Shown here piece after piece: positions 40,753 to 49,335 of a stretch of DNA of 64,000 bases. The notes below the pieces were generated by a model. It saw only the letters and a list, made by a program, of their open reading frames with translations. It ran no database searches and was not told the DNA's origin. A program made the position numbers and the translations under genes. Source of the DNA: Streptomyces sp. H39-S7 (GTDB taxonomy: Bacteria; Actinomycetota; Actinomycetes; Streptomycetales; Streptomycetaceae); contig NZ_JAPVLU010000007.1 in assembly GCF_027158205.1 (NCBI RefSeq), positions 124,001-188,000 of the forward strand, in the 5' to 3' direction. Position 1 is the stretch's first letter; each line of letters opens with the position of its first letter.

Positions 40753-41903
40753 CACCGGCGTCCCTTCGGCAGGCCGAGCAGCCGCTCGGCGATGATGTCG
40801 CGCTGGATCTCGTTGGTGCCCGCGTAGATCGGCCCGCCGAGGGAGAAGACGTACCCCTCCGCCCAGCCGTCGGCGCCGTCGGCGAGCTCACAGTCGGCGC
40901 CGAGCAGGTCGAGGGCGGTCTCGTGCAGCCGGATGTCGAGTTCCGACCAGAAGACCTTGTTGAGGCTGGACTCGGCGCCGAGATCTTCGCCCTCGGCGAG
41001 GCGGGACGCGTTGGCGAAGGTGAAGAGCTGGTAGGCGCGGGCGCCGATCACCGCGTCGGCGACCCGGTCGCGCAGCGCCGTGTCGTGGGGGTCCGCCCGT
41101 TCCTGCCACAGGGCGGTCAGCCGGTCGGCGGCGGCCAGGAAGCGGCCGGGGCTGCGCAGGGTGAGGCCCCGCTCGTTGCCCGCCGTGCTCATCGCGACCC
41201 GCCAGCCCTGTCCCGGGGCGCCGATGACGTCCTCGTCGGGTACGAAGACGTCGTCCAGGAAGAGTTCGGCGAAGGCGGGCTTGCCGTCGAGGCGTCCGAT
41301 TGGCCGTACCGTCACACCCGGCGCGTCCAGGGCGAACATCAGGTACGTCAGACCGCGGTGTGGCCGGTCGGCCGCCGGGTCGCTGCGGAAGAGGCCGAAC
41401 GCGCGGTCGGCGAAGGCGGCACGGGACGACCAGGTCTTCTGGCCGTTCAGCAGCCAGCCGCCGTCGGCGCGGGTGGCGGTGGAGCGCAGTGCGGCCAGGT
41501 CGCTGCCGGCGTCCGGTTCCGACCACGCCTGCGCCCAGATGGTCGCGCCGCTCGCCATGGCGGGCAGGACGCGGGCGCGCTGCTCGTCGGTGCCGTGTTC
41601 GAAGAGGGTCGGGGCGAGCAGGTTGATGCCGTTCTGGCTGACGCGGCCGGGCGCGTCAGCCGCGTAGTACTCCTCCTCGAACACCAGCCAGCGCAGGATC
41701 GAGGCGCCCCGGCCGCCGTACTCCTCCGGCCAGGACACCACCGACCAGCGGGCACCGGCGAGTTCGCGTTCCCACGCGCGGTGGGCGGCGAAGCCCTCGG
41801 CGGTCTCCAGTGAGGGCAGCGGCGTGGAGGGGACGTGCGCGGCGAGCCAGGCGCGGGCCTCGGCCCGGAACGCGTCCTCGCCGGGCGTGAAGTCGAGGTC
41901 CAT
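40752..41903 (-). CDS. fadE30: Acyl-CoA dehydrogenase, FadE30-like
   Basis: A 383-residue ACAD, length and N-terminus (MDLDFTPGEDAFRAEARAWL) matching mycobacterial FadE30 (Rv3560c, 385 residues). It has the substrate/FAD motifs WSEPDAGSDLA and LLNGQKTWSS and the C-terminal GGPIYAGTNEIQRDI. In the HIP pathway FadE30 desaturates the propionyl side chain of HIP-CoA derivatives. ATG with GGGAGGA upstream. Divergent from ipdF across a promoter region carrying a KstR2-like operator; co-transcribed with the shorter ACAD. Gene assignment rests on similarity plus synteny. Confidence 0.88.
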   Translation of the reverse strand: MDLDFTPGEDAFRAEARAWLAAHVPSTPLPSLETAEGFAAHRAWERELAGARWSVVSWPEEYGGRGASILRWLVFEEEYYAADAPGRVSQNGINLLAPTLFEHGTDEQRARVLPAMASGATIWAQAWSEPDAGSDLAALRSTATRADGGWLLNGQKTWSSRAAFADRAFGLFRSDPAADRPHRGLTYLMFALDAPGVTVRPIGRLDGKPAFAELFLDDVFVPDEDVIGAPGQGWRVAMSTAGNERGLTLRSPGRFLAAADRLTALWQERADPHDTALRDRVADAVIGARAYQLFTFANASRLAEGEDLGAESSLNKVFWSELDIRLHETALDLLGADCELADGADGWAEGYVFSLGGPIYAGTNEIQRDIIAERLLGLPKGRR

Positions 41904-41935
41904 CGGATTCCGTCCTCCCCTGACGATCCTTCCCT

Positions 41936-41949
41936 AACAAGTGTTTGGT
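41936..41949. promoter_or_regulatory. KstR2-like operator, fadE30/ipdF divergent promoter
   Basis: AACAAGTGTTTGGT fits the mycobacterial KstR2 motif as I recall it (AnCAAGnnCTTGnT) with one mismatch. It lies between the divergent fadE30 and ipdF starts. A near copy occurs in the second divergent promoter of the locus at 49279-49292. Confidence 0.75.
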
Positions 41950-42008
41950 AGATTAACCTACGCCCCGTCAGCCGTCGAGGAGGAAGCCGCCGAGGAGGAG
42001 TCCCGCGT

Positions 42009-42806
42009 ATGACCGTGAACCTGGGTGTCCCGCCCCCGTACCCGCAGGGGCACGACCTCCTGGCCGGCCGCACCGCCGTCGTCACCGCGGCGGCGGGCGC
42101 CGGTATCGGCGGCGCCACCGCGCGCCGGCTGCTGGAGGAGGGCGCGAGCGTCGTCATCGGCGACGCGCACCCCCGCCGCGTCAAGGAGTCCGCCGAGGCG
42201 CTGGCGGCGGAGTTCGGCGCCGACCAGGTGGCCGGCCTGGCCTGCGACGTGACCTCCGAGGACGACGTCGCCGCGCTGTTCGACCTCGCCGAGGAGCGGC
42301 ACGGAGGGCTGGACGTCCTCGTCAACAACGCGGGGCTCGGCGGCACCGCCGCCCTCGTCGACATGACGGACGAGCAGTGGTCGAAGGTCCTCGACGTCAC
42401 CCTCGGCGGCACGTTCCGCTGCACCCGCGCCGCGCTGCGCCGCATGAAGGCGGCCGGCACCGGCGGCGTCATCGTCAACAACGCCTCCGTCGTGGGCTGG
42501 CGCGCCCAGGCGGGACAGGCGCACTACGCCGCCGCCAAGGCGGGCGTCATGGCGCTCACCCGCTGCGCCGCCGTGGAGGCGGCCGCGTACGGGGTCCGGG
42601 TCAACGCGGTGTCGCCGAGCCTGGCGATGCACCCGCACCTGGTGAAGGTCACCACCCCCGACCTGCTCGCCGAGCTGACCGAGCGGGAGGCGTACGGGCG
42701 GTACGCCGAGCCGTGGGAGATCGCCAACGTGATCGTCTTCCTCGCCAGCGGCTACTCCTCGTACCTGACCGGCGAGACCGTGTCGGCCAGCAGCCAGCAC
42801 GCGTGA
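42009..42806 (+). CDS. ipdF: Short-chain dehydrogenase IpdF-like (steroid ring C/D catabolism)
   Basis: A 265-residue classical SDR, very similar to mycobacterial IpdF (Rv3559c, 262 residues) along its length: VVTAAAGAGIGGATARR, NNAGLGG, NNASVVGWRAQ, HYAAAKAGVMALTR and YSSYLTGE. Active-site Ser, Tyr and Lys are present. IpdF oxidises the ring hydroxyl of the 5-hydroxy HIP-CoA intermediate. ATG follows CGAGGAGGAG. First gene of a plus-strand unit with kstR2 (16-bp gap) and fadA6, and divergent from fadE30 with the operator between them. Confidence 0.92.
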   Translation: MTVNLGVPPPYPQGHDLLAGRTAVVTAAAGAGIGGATARRLLEEGASVVIGDAHPRRVKESAEALAAEFGADQVAGLACDVTSEDDVAALFDLAEERHGGLDVLVNNAGLGGTAALVDMTDEQWSKVLDVTLGGTFRCTRAALRRMKAAGTGGVIVNNASVVGWRAQAGQAHYAAAKAGVMALTRCAAVEAAAYGVRVNAVSPSLAMHPHLVKVTTPDLLAELTEREAYGRYAEPWEIANVIVFLASGYSSYLTGETVSASSQHA

Positions 42807-42821
42807 GGCGAGAATGACCAG

Positions 42822-43478
42822 GTGCAGAAAAGCAGCGAGAGCAGCCAGGGCAGCAGCAAGAGCAGCAACAGGAGCAGCCGGAAGACGACGATGAGTGCCG
42901 CCCCCGAGCGCCGCGGCGAGCTCCTGGCGACCGCGGCCGAGGTGTTCGCCGCGCAGGGTTACAACGCGACGACCGTCCGGCGGATCGCTGACGAGGCGGG
43001 CATGCTCGCGGGCAGCCTCTACTACCACTTCGACTCCAAGGAATCGATGGTCGACGAGATCCTCTCGACCTTCCTCAACGAGCTGTGGGCCGGGTACGAC
43101 GAGGTGCTGGCCGCCGGCCTCGGGCCCAGGGAGACGATCGAGGCCCTGGTCACGCAGTCCTTCAAGGAGATCGACCGGCACCGCGCGGCCGTGGCGATCT
43201 ACCAGAAGGAGGCCAGGCACCTGGCCGCCCAGCCGCGGTTCGGCTACCTCGCCGACTCGCAGGTGAAGTTCGAACGGGCCTGGCTGGGGACGCTGGAGCG
43301 CGGGGTGGCCGCCGGGGTCTTCCGCGCCGACCTCGACGTCCGGCTCACCTACCGGTTCGTCCGCGACACCGTATGGGTCGCAGCCTCCTGGTACCGGCCG
43401 GGCGGACAGCACAGCCCGGAGGAGATCGCCCGGCAGTACCTGTCGATGGTGCTGGACGGCGTGGCCGTCCGAAGTTGA
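42822..43478 (+). CDS. kstR2: TetR-family repressor KstR2
   Basis: Up to 218 residues. DNA-binding helices: GELLATAAEVFAAQGY, then ATTVRRIADEAGMLAG and SLYYHFDSKESMVDEIL. The C-terminal half closely follows mycobacterial KstR2 (RADLDVRLTYRFVRDTVW and SWYRPGG). KstR2 represses the HIP catabolic genes and is released by HIP-CoA. The GTG at 42822 adds a Ser/Lys-rich tail of about 23 residues not found in mycobacterial KstR2; an ATG at 42891 would give the usual length but has no ribosome site. Two matching operators are in this window. Lies between ipdF and fadA6 as part of the regulon it controls. Confidence 0.92.
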   Translation: MQKSSESSQGSSKSSNRSSRKTTMSAAPERRGELLATAAEVFAAQGYNATTVRRIADEAGMLAGSLYYHFDSKESMVDEILSTFLNELWAGYDEVLAAGLGPRETIEALVTQSFKEIDRHRAAVAIYQKEARHLAAQPRFGYLADSQVKFERAWLGTLERGVAAGVFRADLDVRLTYRFVRDTVWVAASWYRPGGQHSPEEIARQYLSMVLDGVAVRS

Positions 43479-43513
43479 CATAGACAAAGCGACAATCACC
43501 GTGAGGAGTGGTC

Positions 43514-44671
43514 ATGGCCGAGGCCTACATCGTCGAAGCGCTCCGCACCCCGGTCGGCAGGCGCAAAGGCGGACTGTCCGCCGTGCACCCGGCCGACCTC
43601 GGGGCGCATGTCCTCAAGGCGCTCATGGAGCGTTCGGGCGTCGACCCGGCGGCCGTCGAGGACGTGGTGTTCGGCTGCCTGGACACCGTCGGCCCGCAGG
43701 CGGGCGACATCGCCCGGACGGCCTGGCTGGCGGCCGGCCTTCCCGAGGAGGTGCCGGGGGTGACCGTGGACCGGCAGTGCGGCTCCTCACAACAGGCCGT
43801 GCACTTCGCCGCCCAGGCGGTGCTCTCCGGCACCAGCGACCTGGTGGTGGCGGGCGGTACGCAGAACATGTCGATGATCCCCATCGCCTTCGCCAGCCGC
43901 CAGGCCGCCGAACCGCTGGGCCTCACCGAGGGCCCGTTCGCCGGCTCGGAGGGGTGGCGGGCCCGCTACGGCGACCAGCCCGTCAACCAGTTCCACGGCG
44001 CCGAGCTGATCGCCGACAAGTGGGGCATCACCCGGGAGGCGATGGAGGAGCTGGCGCTGCGCTCTCATCAGCGGGCGCTGCGCGCCATCGACGAAGGGCG
44101 GTTCGACCGTGAACTTGTCGCGTACGGCGAGGTGACGACCGACGAGGGACCGCGCCGGGACACCACCCTGGAGAGGATGGCGGCCCTCAAACCCGTGGTC
44201 GAGGGCGGCAGGATCACCGCCGCGGTCTCCTCGCAGGTCTCCGACGGCGCCTCGGCGATGCTGATCGCCTCCGAGCGCGCGGTCGCCGAGCACGGCCTGA
44301 CCCCGCGCGCCCGTATCCACCACCTGTCCTGCCGCGGCGAGGACCCGATCAGGATGCTGTCCGCGCCCATCCCCGCGACGGCGTACGCGCTGAAGAAGAC
44401 CGGGCTGTCCATGGACGACATCGACCTGGTGGAGATCAACGAGGCGTTCGCCCCCGTCGTGCTCGCCTGGCTCAAGGAGACCGGCACCGACCCCGGGAAG
44501 GTCAACGCCAACGGCGGCGCCATCGCGCTGGGCCACCCCCTCGGCGCCACCGGCACCAAGCTGATGACGACGCTGCTGCACGAACTGGAGCGCACCGGCG
44601 GCCGGTACGGGCTGCAGACCATGTGCGAGGGCGGCGGGCAGGCGAACGTCACCATCATCGAGCGCCTGTAG
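43514..44671 (+). CDS. fadA6: Acetyl-CoA acyltransferase (thiolase) FadA6-like
   Basis: A 385-residue thiolase, matching mycobacterial FadA6 in length. Active-site residues: Cys89 in RQCGSSQQAV, His in GHPLGATG and Cys in TMCEGGGQANV near the end. In HIP breakdown it performs thiolytic cleavage of the chain produced after ring opening, yielding small acyl-CoAs. The ATG at 43514 follows GAGGAG by five bases; a GTG two codons earlier is less likely. Downstream of kstR2 on the same strand. Confidence 0.92.
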   Translation: MAEAYIVEALRTPVGRRKGGLSAVHPADLGAHVLKALMERSGVDPAAVEDVVFGCLDTVGPQAGDIARTAWLAAGLPEEVPGVTVDRQCGSSQQAVHFAAQAVLSGTSDLVVAGGTQNMSMIPIAFASRQAAEPLGLTEGPFAGSEGWRARYGDQPVNQFHGAELIADKWGITREAMEELALRSHQRALRAIDEGRFDRELVAYGEVTTDEGPRRDTTLERMAALKPVVEGGRITAAVSSQVSDGASAMLIASERAVAEHGLTPRARIHHLSCRGEDPIRMLSAPIPATAYALKKTGLSMDDIDLVEINEAFAPVVLAWLKETGTDPGKVNANGGAIALGHPLGATGTKLMTTLLHELERTGGRYGLQTMCEGGGQANVTIIERL

Positions 44672-44732
44672 GGCCGGGCCCGGGCGGCAATTCGTTCGAC
44701 GCCCCCGCACCCCCGGTGGCAGGCTTCCCGGT

Positions 44733-45749
44733 ATGACGTCGACGACCGCCACGGCGCGTGACCTGCGCACGCTTCCCAAAGCGCACCTGCACGTCCATCT
44801 GGAGAGCACCGTGCGGTGGTCGACCCTGGCGGAGATCGGCGCCGCCAACGGCGTGCGGATCCCGGCGCATCTGGTGGGCGGCGGGCACGCCTTCGCGAGC
44901 TTCGCGGACTTCTTCGCCCAGAACGACCTGGTCCGCTCCTGCCTGCGCCGGCCGGCGGACTTCCACCGCATCGCCTACGAGTTCTGCGAGGACGAGGCGG
45001 CCAACGGCACCCGCTACGCGGAGGTCTCCTTCACCGCCGCCGGTCACGGGGAGCGGCTCGGTGATCTCGACATGCCGCTGGTGAGTGTGCTGGAAGGACT
45101 GGCGGCGGGCCAGGAGGCGTTCGGCATCGAGTGCCGGGTCCTGCTCGACCACTCCCGCCGCCGCTCCGTGGAGCGCGCCTGGCGGACCGTGGAGCTCGCC
45201 GAACGCCACGCCGGGGGAGGGGTGGTGGGCGTCGGGGTCGCGGGTGACGAGGAGCACCCCGTCGAACCGTTCGCGGAGGTCTTCGCCGCCGCGCGCGAGG
45301 CGGGGCTGCACATCGTGCACCACGCGGGGGAGGCCTGCGGCCCGGAGAGCATCCGCGCGGCCCTGGACATCGGAGGAGCCGAGCGGATCGGCCACGGCAT
45401 CCGGATCCTGGATGACGAGGCACTCGTCGCCGAGGTGCGGGAGCGGCGGATCCCGCTGGAGGTGTGCCCGTCGTCGAACGTCGCGCTCGGCTTCGCGGCG
45501 TCGCTGCGCGCGCACCCGCTGGAGCGGATGCGCGCGGCCGGGCTGTTCGTCACGCTCAGCACCGACATCCCGTCGATGATCAACGTGTCCCTGGCGCGCG
45601 AGTACGAGCTCGTCAGGGACGCCTTCGGCTACGGGGACGAGGCCCTGGCCGAACTGTCCCGCGCGGGGGTGGACGCCTCCTTCGCACCGGACGGGACCAA
45701 GGCGCGGCTGCGCGAGGCGATCGACGACTGGCTCACCGCCGGCCCTTGA
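44733..45749 (+). CDS. Adenosine-deaminase-like amidohydrolase with altered active-site motif
   Basis: A 338-residue member of the adenosine/AMP deaminase family. Zinc-binding HVHLE near residue 20, HHAGE in the middle and the C-terminal metal motif STDIP. The usual motif is TDDP: the first Asp (Asp278) is kept and would bind zinc, but the second, which contacts the purine, is Ile279. LPKAHLHVHLEST also differs from the canonical KAELHxHLEG. A substrate other than adenosine is likely. It lies between fadA6 and ipdC, inside the steroid locus and in the fadA6 direction, so it may belong to the regulon or may have been inserted later. Confidence 0.85.
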   Translation: MTSTTATARDLRTLPKAHLHVHLESTVRWSTLAEIGAANGVRIPAHLVGGGHAFASFADFFAQNDLVRSCLRRPADFHRIAYEFCEDEAANGTRYAEVSFTAAGHGERLGDLDMPLVSVLEGLAAGQEAFGIECRVLLDHSRRRSVERAWRTVELAERHAGGGVVGVGVAGDEEHPVEPFAEVFAAAREAGLHIVHHAGEACGPESIRAALDIGGAERIGHGIRILDDEALVAEVRERRIPLEVCPSSNVALGFAASLRAHPLERMRAAGLFVTLSTDIPSMINVSLAREYELVRDAFGYGDEALAELSRAGVDASFAPDGTKARLREAIDDWLTAGP

Positions 45750-45755
45750 GGTGTC

Positions 45756-46850
45756 TCAACGCACCGGCGCCCGCGCCGCGGGCAGCGAGCCGAGCGCCGT
45801 CCGGGCCTCCGCCATGATCCGGCCGACGAGTTCCGCGCACGACGGCAGGTCCTCGATCAGGCCCGCGACCTGGCCGGACGCCATCACGCCGAGGTCGGTG
45901 CGGCCCTCGACCATCGACGCCTTGAGCATCATCGGGGTGTTGGCGGCCAGCAGCACCTGGCTCCAGGTCAGCTCCTTGCCGTGCTTCATCGCGAGGCCGT
46001 CGCGGACCATCTGCCGCCAGCCGAGCCCGGAATCGCGCTTGAACCCGGCCGCGTGCCGCAGGGCACGCAGCAGGGCGGCGGGCCGCCCGGAGCGCTCCAG
46101 GGCGTCGACCAGCTCCGAGCGCAGCATCCGGTGCGGCAGACCGTCGACCTTGGTGGTGACGGTGACGTCCTGGACCGACGCCGCCAGATAGCGCGCCTTG
46201 ACCGCGTCGGGGACCGTGCTGTCGGAGGTGAGCAGGAAGCGGGTGCCCATCGCGATCCCGGCCGCCCCGTACGCCAGGGCGGCCACGAGCCCGCGGCCGT
46301 CGAAGAAGCCCCCGGCGGCGATGACGGGGATGCCGACGGCGTCCACGACCTGCGGGAGGAGCACCGTCGTCGCGACGTTCCCGGTGTGGCCGCCGCCCTC
46401 GCCGCCCTGCACCAGGACGGCGTCGGCGCCCCACGCCTCGACCTTCTCGGCGTGGCGGCGGGCGCCGATCGACGGGATGACGACCACCCCCGCGTCCTTG
46501 AGGCGGGAGATCAGCTCCCGGGACGGCGCCAGGGCGAAGGACGCCACCCGCACCCCCTCCTCGATCAGGATCCCGACCCGCTCCGGGGCGTCACCCGCGT
46601 CCGCCCGCAGATTGACGCCGAACGGCGCGTCGGTCCGCGACCTGACCTCCCTTACGGCGGAACGCAGTTGCCGCGGCGTCATGGTGGCGGAGGCGAGGAT
46701 GCCCAGTGCTCCCGCGTTCGCGGTGGCGGAGACCAGCCGGGGGCCGGCCACCCAGCCCATGCCGGTCTGCACGATGGGGTACCGCACCCCGACCAGTTCG
46801 GTCAGCGGGGTCGCGAACGCGGCCGGGGCCTCGTCGGGCGGCCCGCTCAT
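45756..46850 (-). CDS. ipdC: Nitronate-monooxygenase-like flavoprotein IpdC
   Basis: A 364-residue FMN-binding TIM-barrel protein of the 2-nitropropane dioxygenase/nitronate monooxygenase family, close to mycobacterial IpdC (Rv3553, 355 residues). Motifs: RYPIVQTGMGWVAGP, VLVQGGEGGGHTG and IPVIAAGGFFDGRGL, followed by GTRFLLTSDS. In the HIP pathway IpdC reduces a ring intermediate (HIEC-CoA derivative) before IpdAB opens the last ring. It is the last gene of the echA20-ipdA-ipdB-ipdC unit, coupled to ipdB by an ATGA overlap. Confidence 0.92.
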   Translation of the reverse strand: MSGPPDEAPAAFATPLTELVGVRYPIVQTGMGWVAGPRLVSATANAGALGILASATMTPRQLRSAVREVRSRTDAPFGVNLRADAGDAPERVGILIEEGVRVASFALAPSRELISRLKDAGVVVIPSIGARRHAEKVEAWGADAVLVQGGEGGGHTGNVATTVLLPQVVDAVGIPVIAAGGFFDGRGLVAALAYGAAGIAMGTRFLLTSDSTVPDAVKARYLAASVQDVTVTTKVDGLPHRMLRSELVDALERSGRPAALLRALRHAAGFKRDSGLGWRQMVRDGLAMKHGKELTWSQVLLAANTPMMLKASMVEGRTDLGVMASGQVAGLIEDLPSCAELVGRIMAEARTALGSLPAARAPVR

Positions 46851-47620
46851 GCCCGCACCTCCCGGTCCCGCAGGGCGCGGGGGTCGATCACCTCGCGGAT
46901 CAGCCGCAGTTCGTCGTCCGTCGGCTCGCGGGTGACCGGGACGTCGTCGGGGATCACGAGCGGGAAGCCGGTGGCGTCCCGCACCTGCTGGGCGCTCACG
47001 CCCGGGTGCAGGGAGCGGATCCGCATCGACCGGTCCGGGGTGTCGAAGTCGAGGACCGCGAGGTCGGAGACGACCCGGCGGATCTCGTGGAACCGGGTCG
47101 CGGTCTTCCCGGCCGCCGCCGCCCGGTCGTAGCCGACCCCGCTGACCATGTCGACGTGCGCGACGAAGACCCGGGTGGAATGCCTCGGCACCCAGTAACT
47201 GGTCGGATTGTTCAGGGTGTTGACGGGTGCCCCACGGGAGCCCAGGAGCTGGCGCTTAGGCTGTTCCCAATCGCCGATGCACGAGATGTTCTGGTTGCCG
47301 AACCGGTCCACCTGGCTGGCGCCCATCATCACGTGCCGCTTGCCTCCGGTGACCATCGCCAGGTGCTGGCGGTACGGCAGCCACCCCTCGATCAGCTCCG
47401 ACGCGCTCCCGACCGCCGGGACATCGCCGATCAGCATCGCCTCGCCGTCGGTGAGCAGCAGATCGGGCGAGAAGGTGAGCTTCGCCAGCCGGGCGCCGAT
47501 CGCCGGCACGGTGCCCATCGGGCTGGCGAGGATCTCGCCGTCACCGCGCCACGCCTCGGCGCACGCCACCACGCAGTACTCGGCGCGGGTCACGCCCGCC
47601 GCCTTCGCCGGCCCCGTCAT
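46847..47620 (-). CDS. ipdB: CoA-transferase-like ring hydrolase, beta subunit IpdB
   Basis: A 257-residue beta subunit of a class I CoA-transferase fold. The ATG at 47620 overlaps the ipdA stop by four bases; the longer frame upstream is out of frame with ipdA and ignored. Landmarks are MGTVPAIGARLAKLTFSPDL, GASQVDRFGNQNI and HVDMVSGVGYDR. With IpdA it forms COCHEA-CoA hydrolase, which opens the last steroid ring rather than transferring CoA. Synteny echA20-ipdA-ipdB-ipdC equals Rv3550-Rv3553 of M. tuberculosis. Confidence 0.92.
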   Translation of the reverse strand: MTGPAKAAGVTRAEYCVVACAEAWRGDGEILASPMGTVPAIGARLAKLTFSPDLLLTDGEAMLIGDVPAVGSASELIEGWLPYRQHLAMVTGGKRHVMMGASQVDRFGNQNISCIGDWEQPKRQLLGSRGAPVNTLNNPTSYWVPRHSTRVFVAHVDMVSGVGYDRAAAAGKTATRFHEIRRVVSDLAVLDFDTPDRSMRIRSLHPGVSAQQVRDATGFPLVIPDDVPVTREPTDDELRLIREVIDPRALRDREVRA

Positions 47621-48483
47621 GCGCCCTCCTTCGCGAACGCCGCCACCGCGGCCTGGTAGGTGTCCTCGTCGCCGGACAGGAAGCGTTCGGTGAACTCCCG
47701 CCATGCCGTCGGGTCGGCGGCGGCCTTGGCGTACGCGCTCTGGAAGGCCTCGTCCCGGTCGTAGTCCGGGGCACAGGAGGTGAAGTGCGCGCCGTTCGGG
47801 GTCTCCACGACGCCGGTGACCGCGTACCGCTTGACCAGGAGCGTCTGCGGGGCGCCGGCCCGCAGCAGCTCGGCGCTCCCGACGATGCGTTCGCAGCTGA
47901 CGTACGCGGCGTCGGCCGCCTCGCAGAACAGGTCGTCGAAGTACGGGTCGGGGCCCAGGTACTGGCCGTTGCCGAACGCGTCGGCCCGGTTGAGGTGCAC
48001 CAGCGCGGCGTCGAGCCGCAGCGCGGGCACGGCCACCAACTCCTCGCCGTCCTCGTACGGGGAGACGACCGTCTTCAGGCCGGGGTTGACCCGCATCAGG
48101 TCGGATCCGAGGCCGGCCCGGATCGGCAGGAAGGGCAGCCGGTGCACGGCCGCGGTCAGCCCCCACATGAACATCGCCTCGTCCAGCTCCGTCATCTCGA
48201 AGGCGGCGCTCTCGCGGGCGGCCCTGAAGTGCGGTTCCAGCGGGATCGAGTCCAGGGTGGTGAAGGCCGCGACCAGTTTGCGGATCTTTCCGGCGGCGGC
48301 CAGCAGTCCGACGTCGGGGCCGCCGTAGGAGACCACGGTGAGGTCCGTGACGTCCGAGCGGAGCAGCGCCCGGATCAGCGCCATCGGCTTGCGGCGCGAG
48401 CCCCAGCCGCCGATGCCCAGCGTCATCCCGCTCTCCAGCCGGCCGACGACCTCCTCGGCCGTCATGGTCTTGTCCGTGCTCAC
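47617..48483 (-). CDS. ipdA: CoA-transferase-like ring hydrolase, alpha subunit IpdA
   Basis: A 288-residue alpha subunit (mycobacterial IpdA is 292). The GTG at 48483 overlaps the echA20 stop (GTGA) and has GGAGGAGC upstream. Sequence landmarks: GIGGWGSRRKPMALIRALL (the CoA-transferase glycine-rich start), SYGGPDVGLL, HLNRADAFGNGQYLGPDPY. It pairs with IpdB to hydrolyse the ring of COCHEA-CoA, a step specific to steroid catabolism; ordinary succinyl-CoA transferases lack this context. Confidence 0.92.
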   Translation of the reverse strand: MSTDKTMTAEEVVGRLESGMTLGIGGWGSRRKPMALIRALLRSDVTDLTVVSYGGPDVGLLAAAGKIRKLVAAFTTLDSIPLEPHFRAARESAAFEMTELDEAMFMWGLTAAVHRLPFLPIRAGLGSDLMRVNPGLKTVVSPYEDGEELVAVPALRLDAALVHLNRADAFGNGQYLGPDPYFDDLFCEAADAAYVSCERIVGSAELLRAGAPQTLLVKRYAVTGVVETPNGAHFTSCAPDYDRDEAFQSAYAKAAADPTAWREFTERFLSGDEDTYQAAVAAFAKEGA

Positions 48484-49256
48484 CGCTCCTCCTTCACGGG
48501 GGCTGATGATGTCGGCGTCCCGGACACGAAGGCGTCCCGGTGCCGGTCGGCGAGGCCGCTGAGGTTGGCCTCGAAGGTGAAGCCCTGCTCGTAGCGGTAG
48601 CTGCGACGGACGTCCACCGGGTCGATGCCGTTGATCGCCGCCTTGGCCAGGCGCAGCAACTCGCCGTCCTTGGCCGCGATCTCGCGGGCCAGCGCGAGCG
48701 CGGCGTCGAGCACCTTCGCGCGCGGCACGACCTCCCACACCGAGCCGTGCCGGTGGAGCTCCTGGGCGGTGGCGGTGCGGGAGGTGAAGTACAGGGCGCG
48801 CATGAGGTGCTGGGGGACGAGCCGGGACAGGTGCGTGGCGGCCCCGAGCGCTCCCCGGTCCAGCTCCGGCAGTCCGAACGTCGCGTCGTCGCTCGCCACG
48901 ATGGCGTCGGCGTTGCCCACCAGTCCGATGCCGCCGCCCAGGCAGAAGCCGTGCACGGCGGCGACGACCGGCACCTCGCAGTCGTAGACCGCGCCGAACG
49001 CCTCGGCGCAGCCGTGGTTGGCACCGATCAGCGCCTGGTGTCCGGGGGTGCGCTGCATCTCCTTGATGTCGACGCCCGCGTTGAAGCCGCGGCCCGCGGC
49101 GGTGAGCACGACGCAGCGGACGGCCGGATCGGCGCCGGCCGCGCGCAGCGCGTGGGCCAGGTCGAACCACCCTTGTACGGGAAGGGCGTTGACGGGTGGG
49201 AAGTCGACGGTGATGACGGTGATTCCGTCTTGCGGGGCCGAGGTGGAGACACCCAT
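48480..49256 (-). CDS. echA20: Enoyl-CoA hydratase-family ring hydrolase EchA20
   Basis: A 258-residue crotonase-fold protein, similar to mycobacterial EchA20 (Rv3550). Oxyanion-hole segments are GRGFNAGVDIKEM and FCLGGGIGLVGNADAIVAS, with GLPELDRGALG beyond. EchA20 opens ring D of HIEC-CoA by a retro-Claisen-type hydrolysis. First gene of the minus-strand unit, with 4-base overlaps to ipdA onward, and divergent from two SDR genes over the second KstR2-like operator. Confidence 0.92.
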   Translation of the reverse strand: MGVSTSAPQDGITVITVDFPPVNALPVQGWFDLAHALRAAGADPAVRCVVLTAAGRGFNAGVDIKEMQRTPGHQALIGANHGCAEAFGAVYDCEVPVVAAVHGFCLGGGIGLVGNADAIVASDDATFGLPELDRGALGAATHLSRLVPQHLMRALYFTSRTATAQELHRHGSVWEVVPRAKVLDAALALAREIAAKDGELLRLAKAAINGIDPVDVRRSYRYEQGFTFEANLSGLADRHRDAFVSGTPTSSAPVKEER

Positions 49257-49278
49257 GATGAGGATCAGCTACCTTTCC

Positions 49279-49292
49279 ACCAAACATTTGTT
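49279..49292. promoter_or_regulatory. KstR2-like operator, echA20/SDR divergent promoter
   Basis: Read on the minus strand this is AACAAATGTTTGGT, one base different from the site at 41936-41949 and two from the mycobacterial motif as I recall it. Extended arms ACC and GGT make an 18-bp imperfect palindrome (49279-49296). It lies between echA20 and the first of two SDR genes. Confidence 0.72.
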
Positions 49293-49335
49293 AGGTAGAA
49301 GGTAGCAGCGGAACGAGCGCCGCGGGAGGTGCCAG

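Noticed and set aside
44733..45749. Standard adenosine deaminase call
   Set aside because: The second Asp of the TDDP motif is Ile and the N-terminal motif deviates, so only a family-level call is justified.
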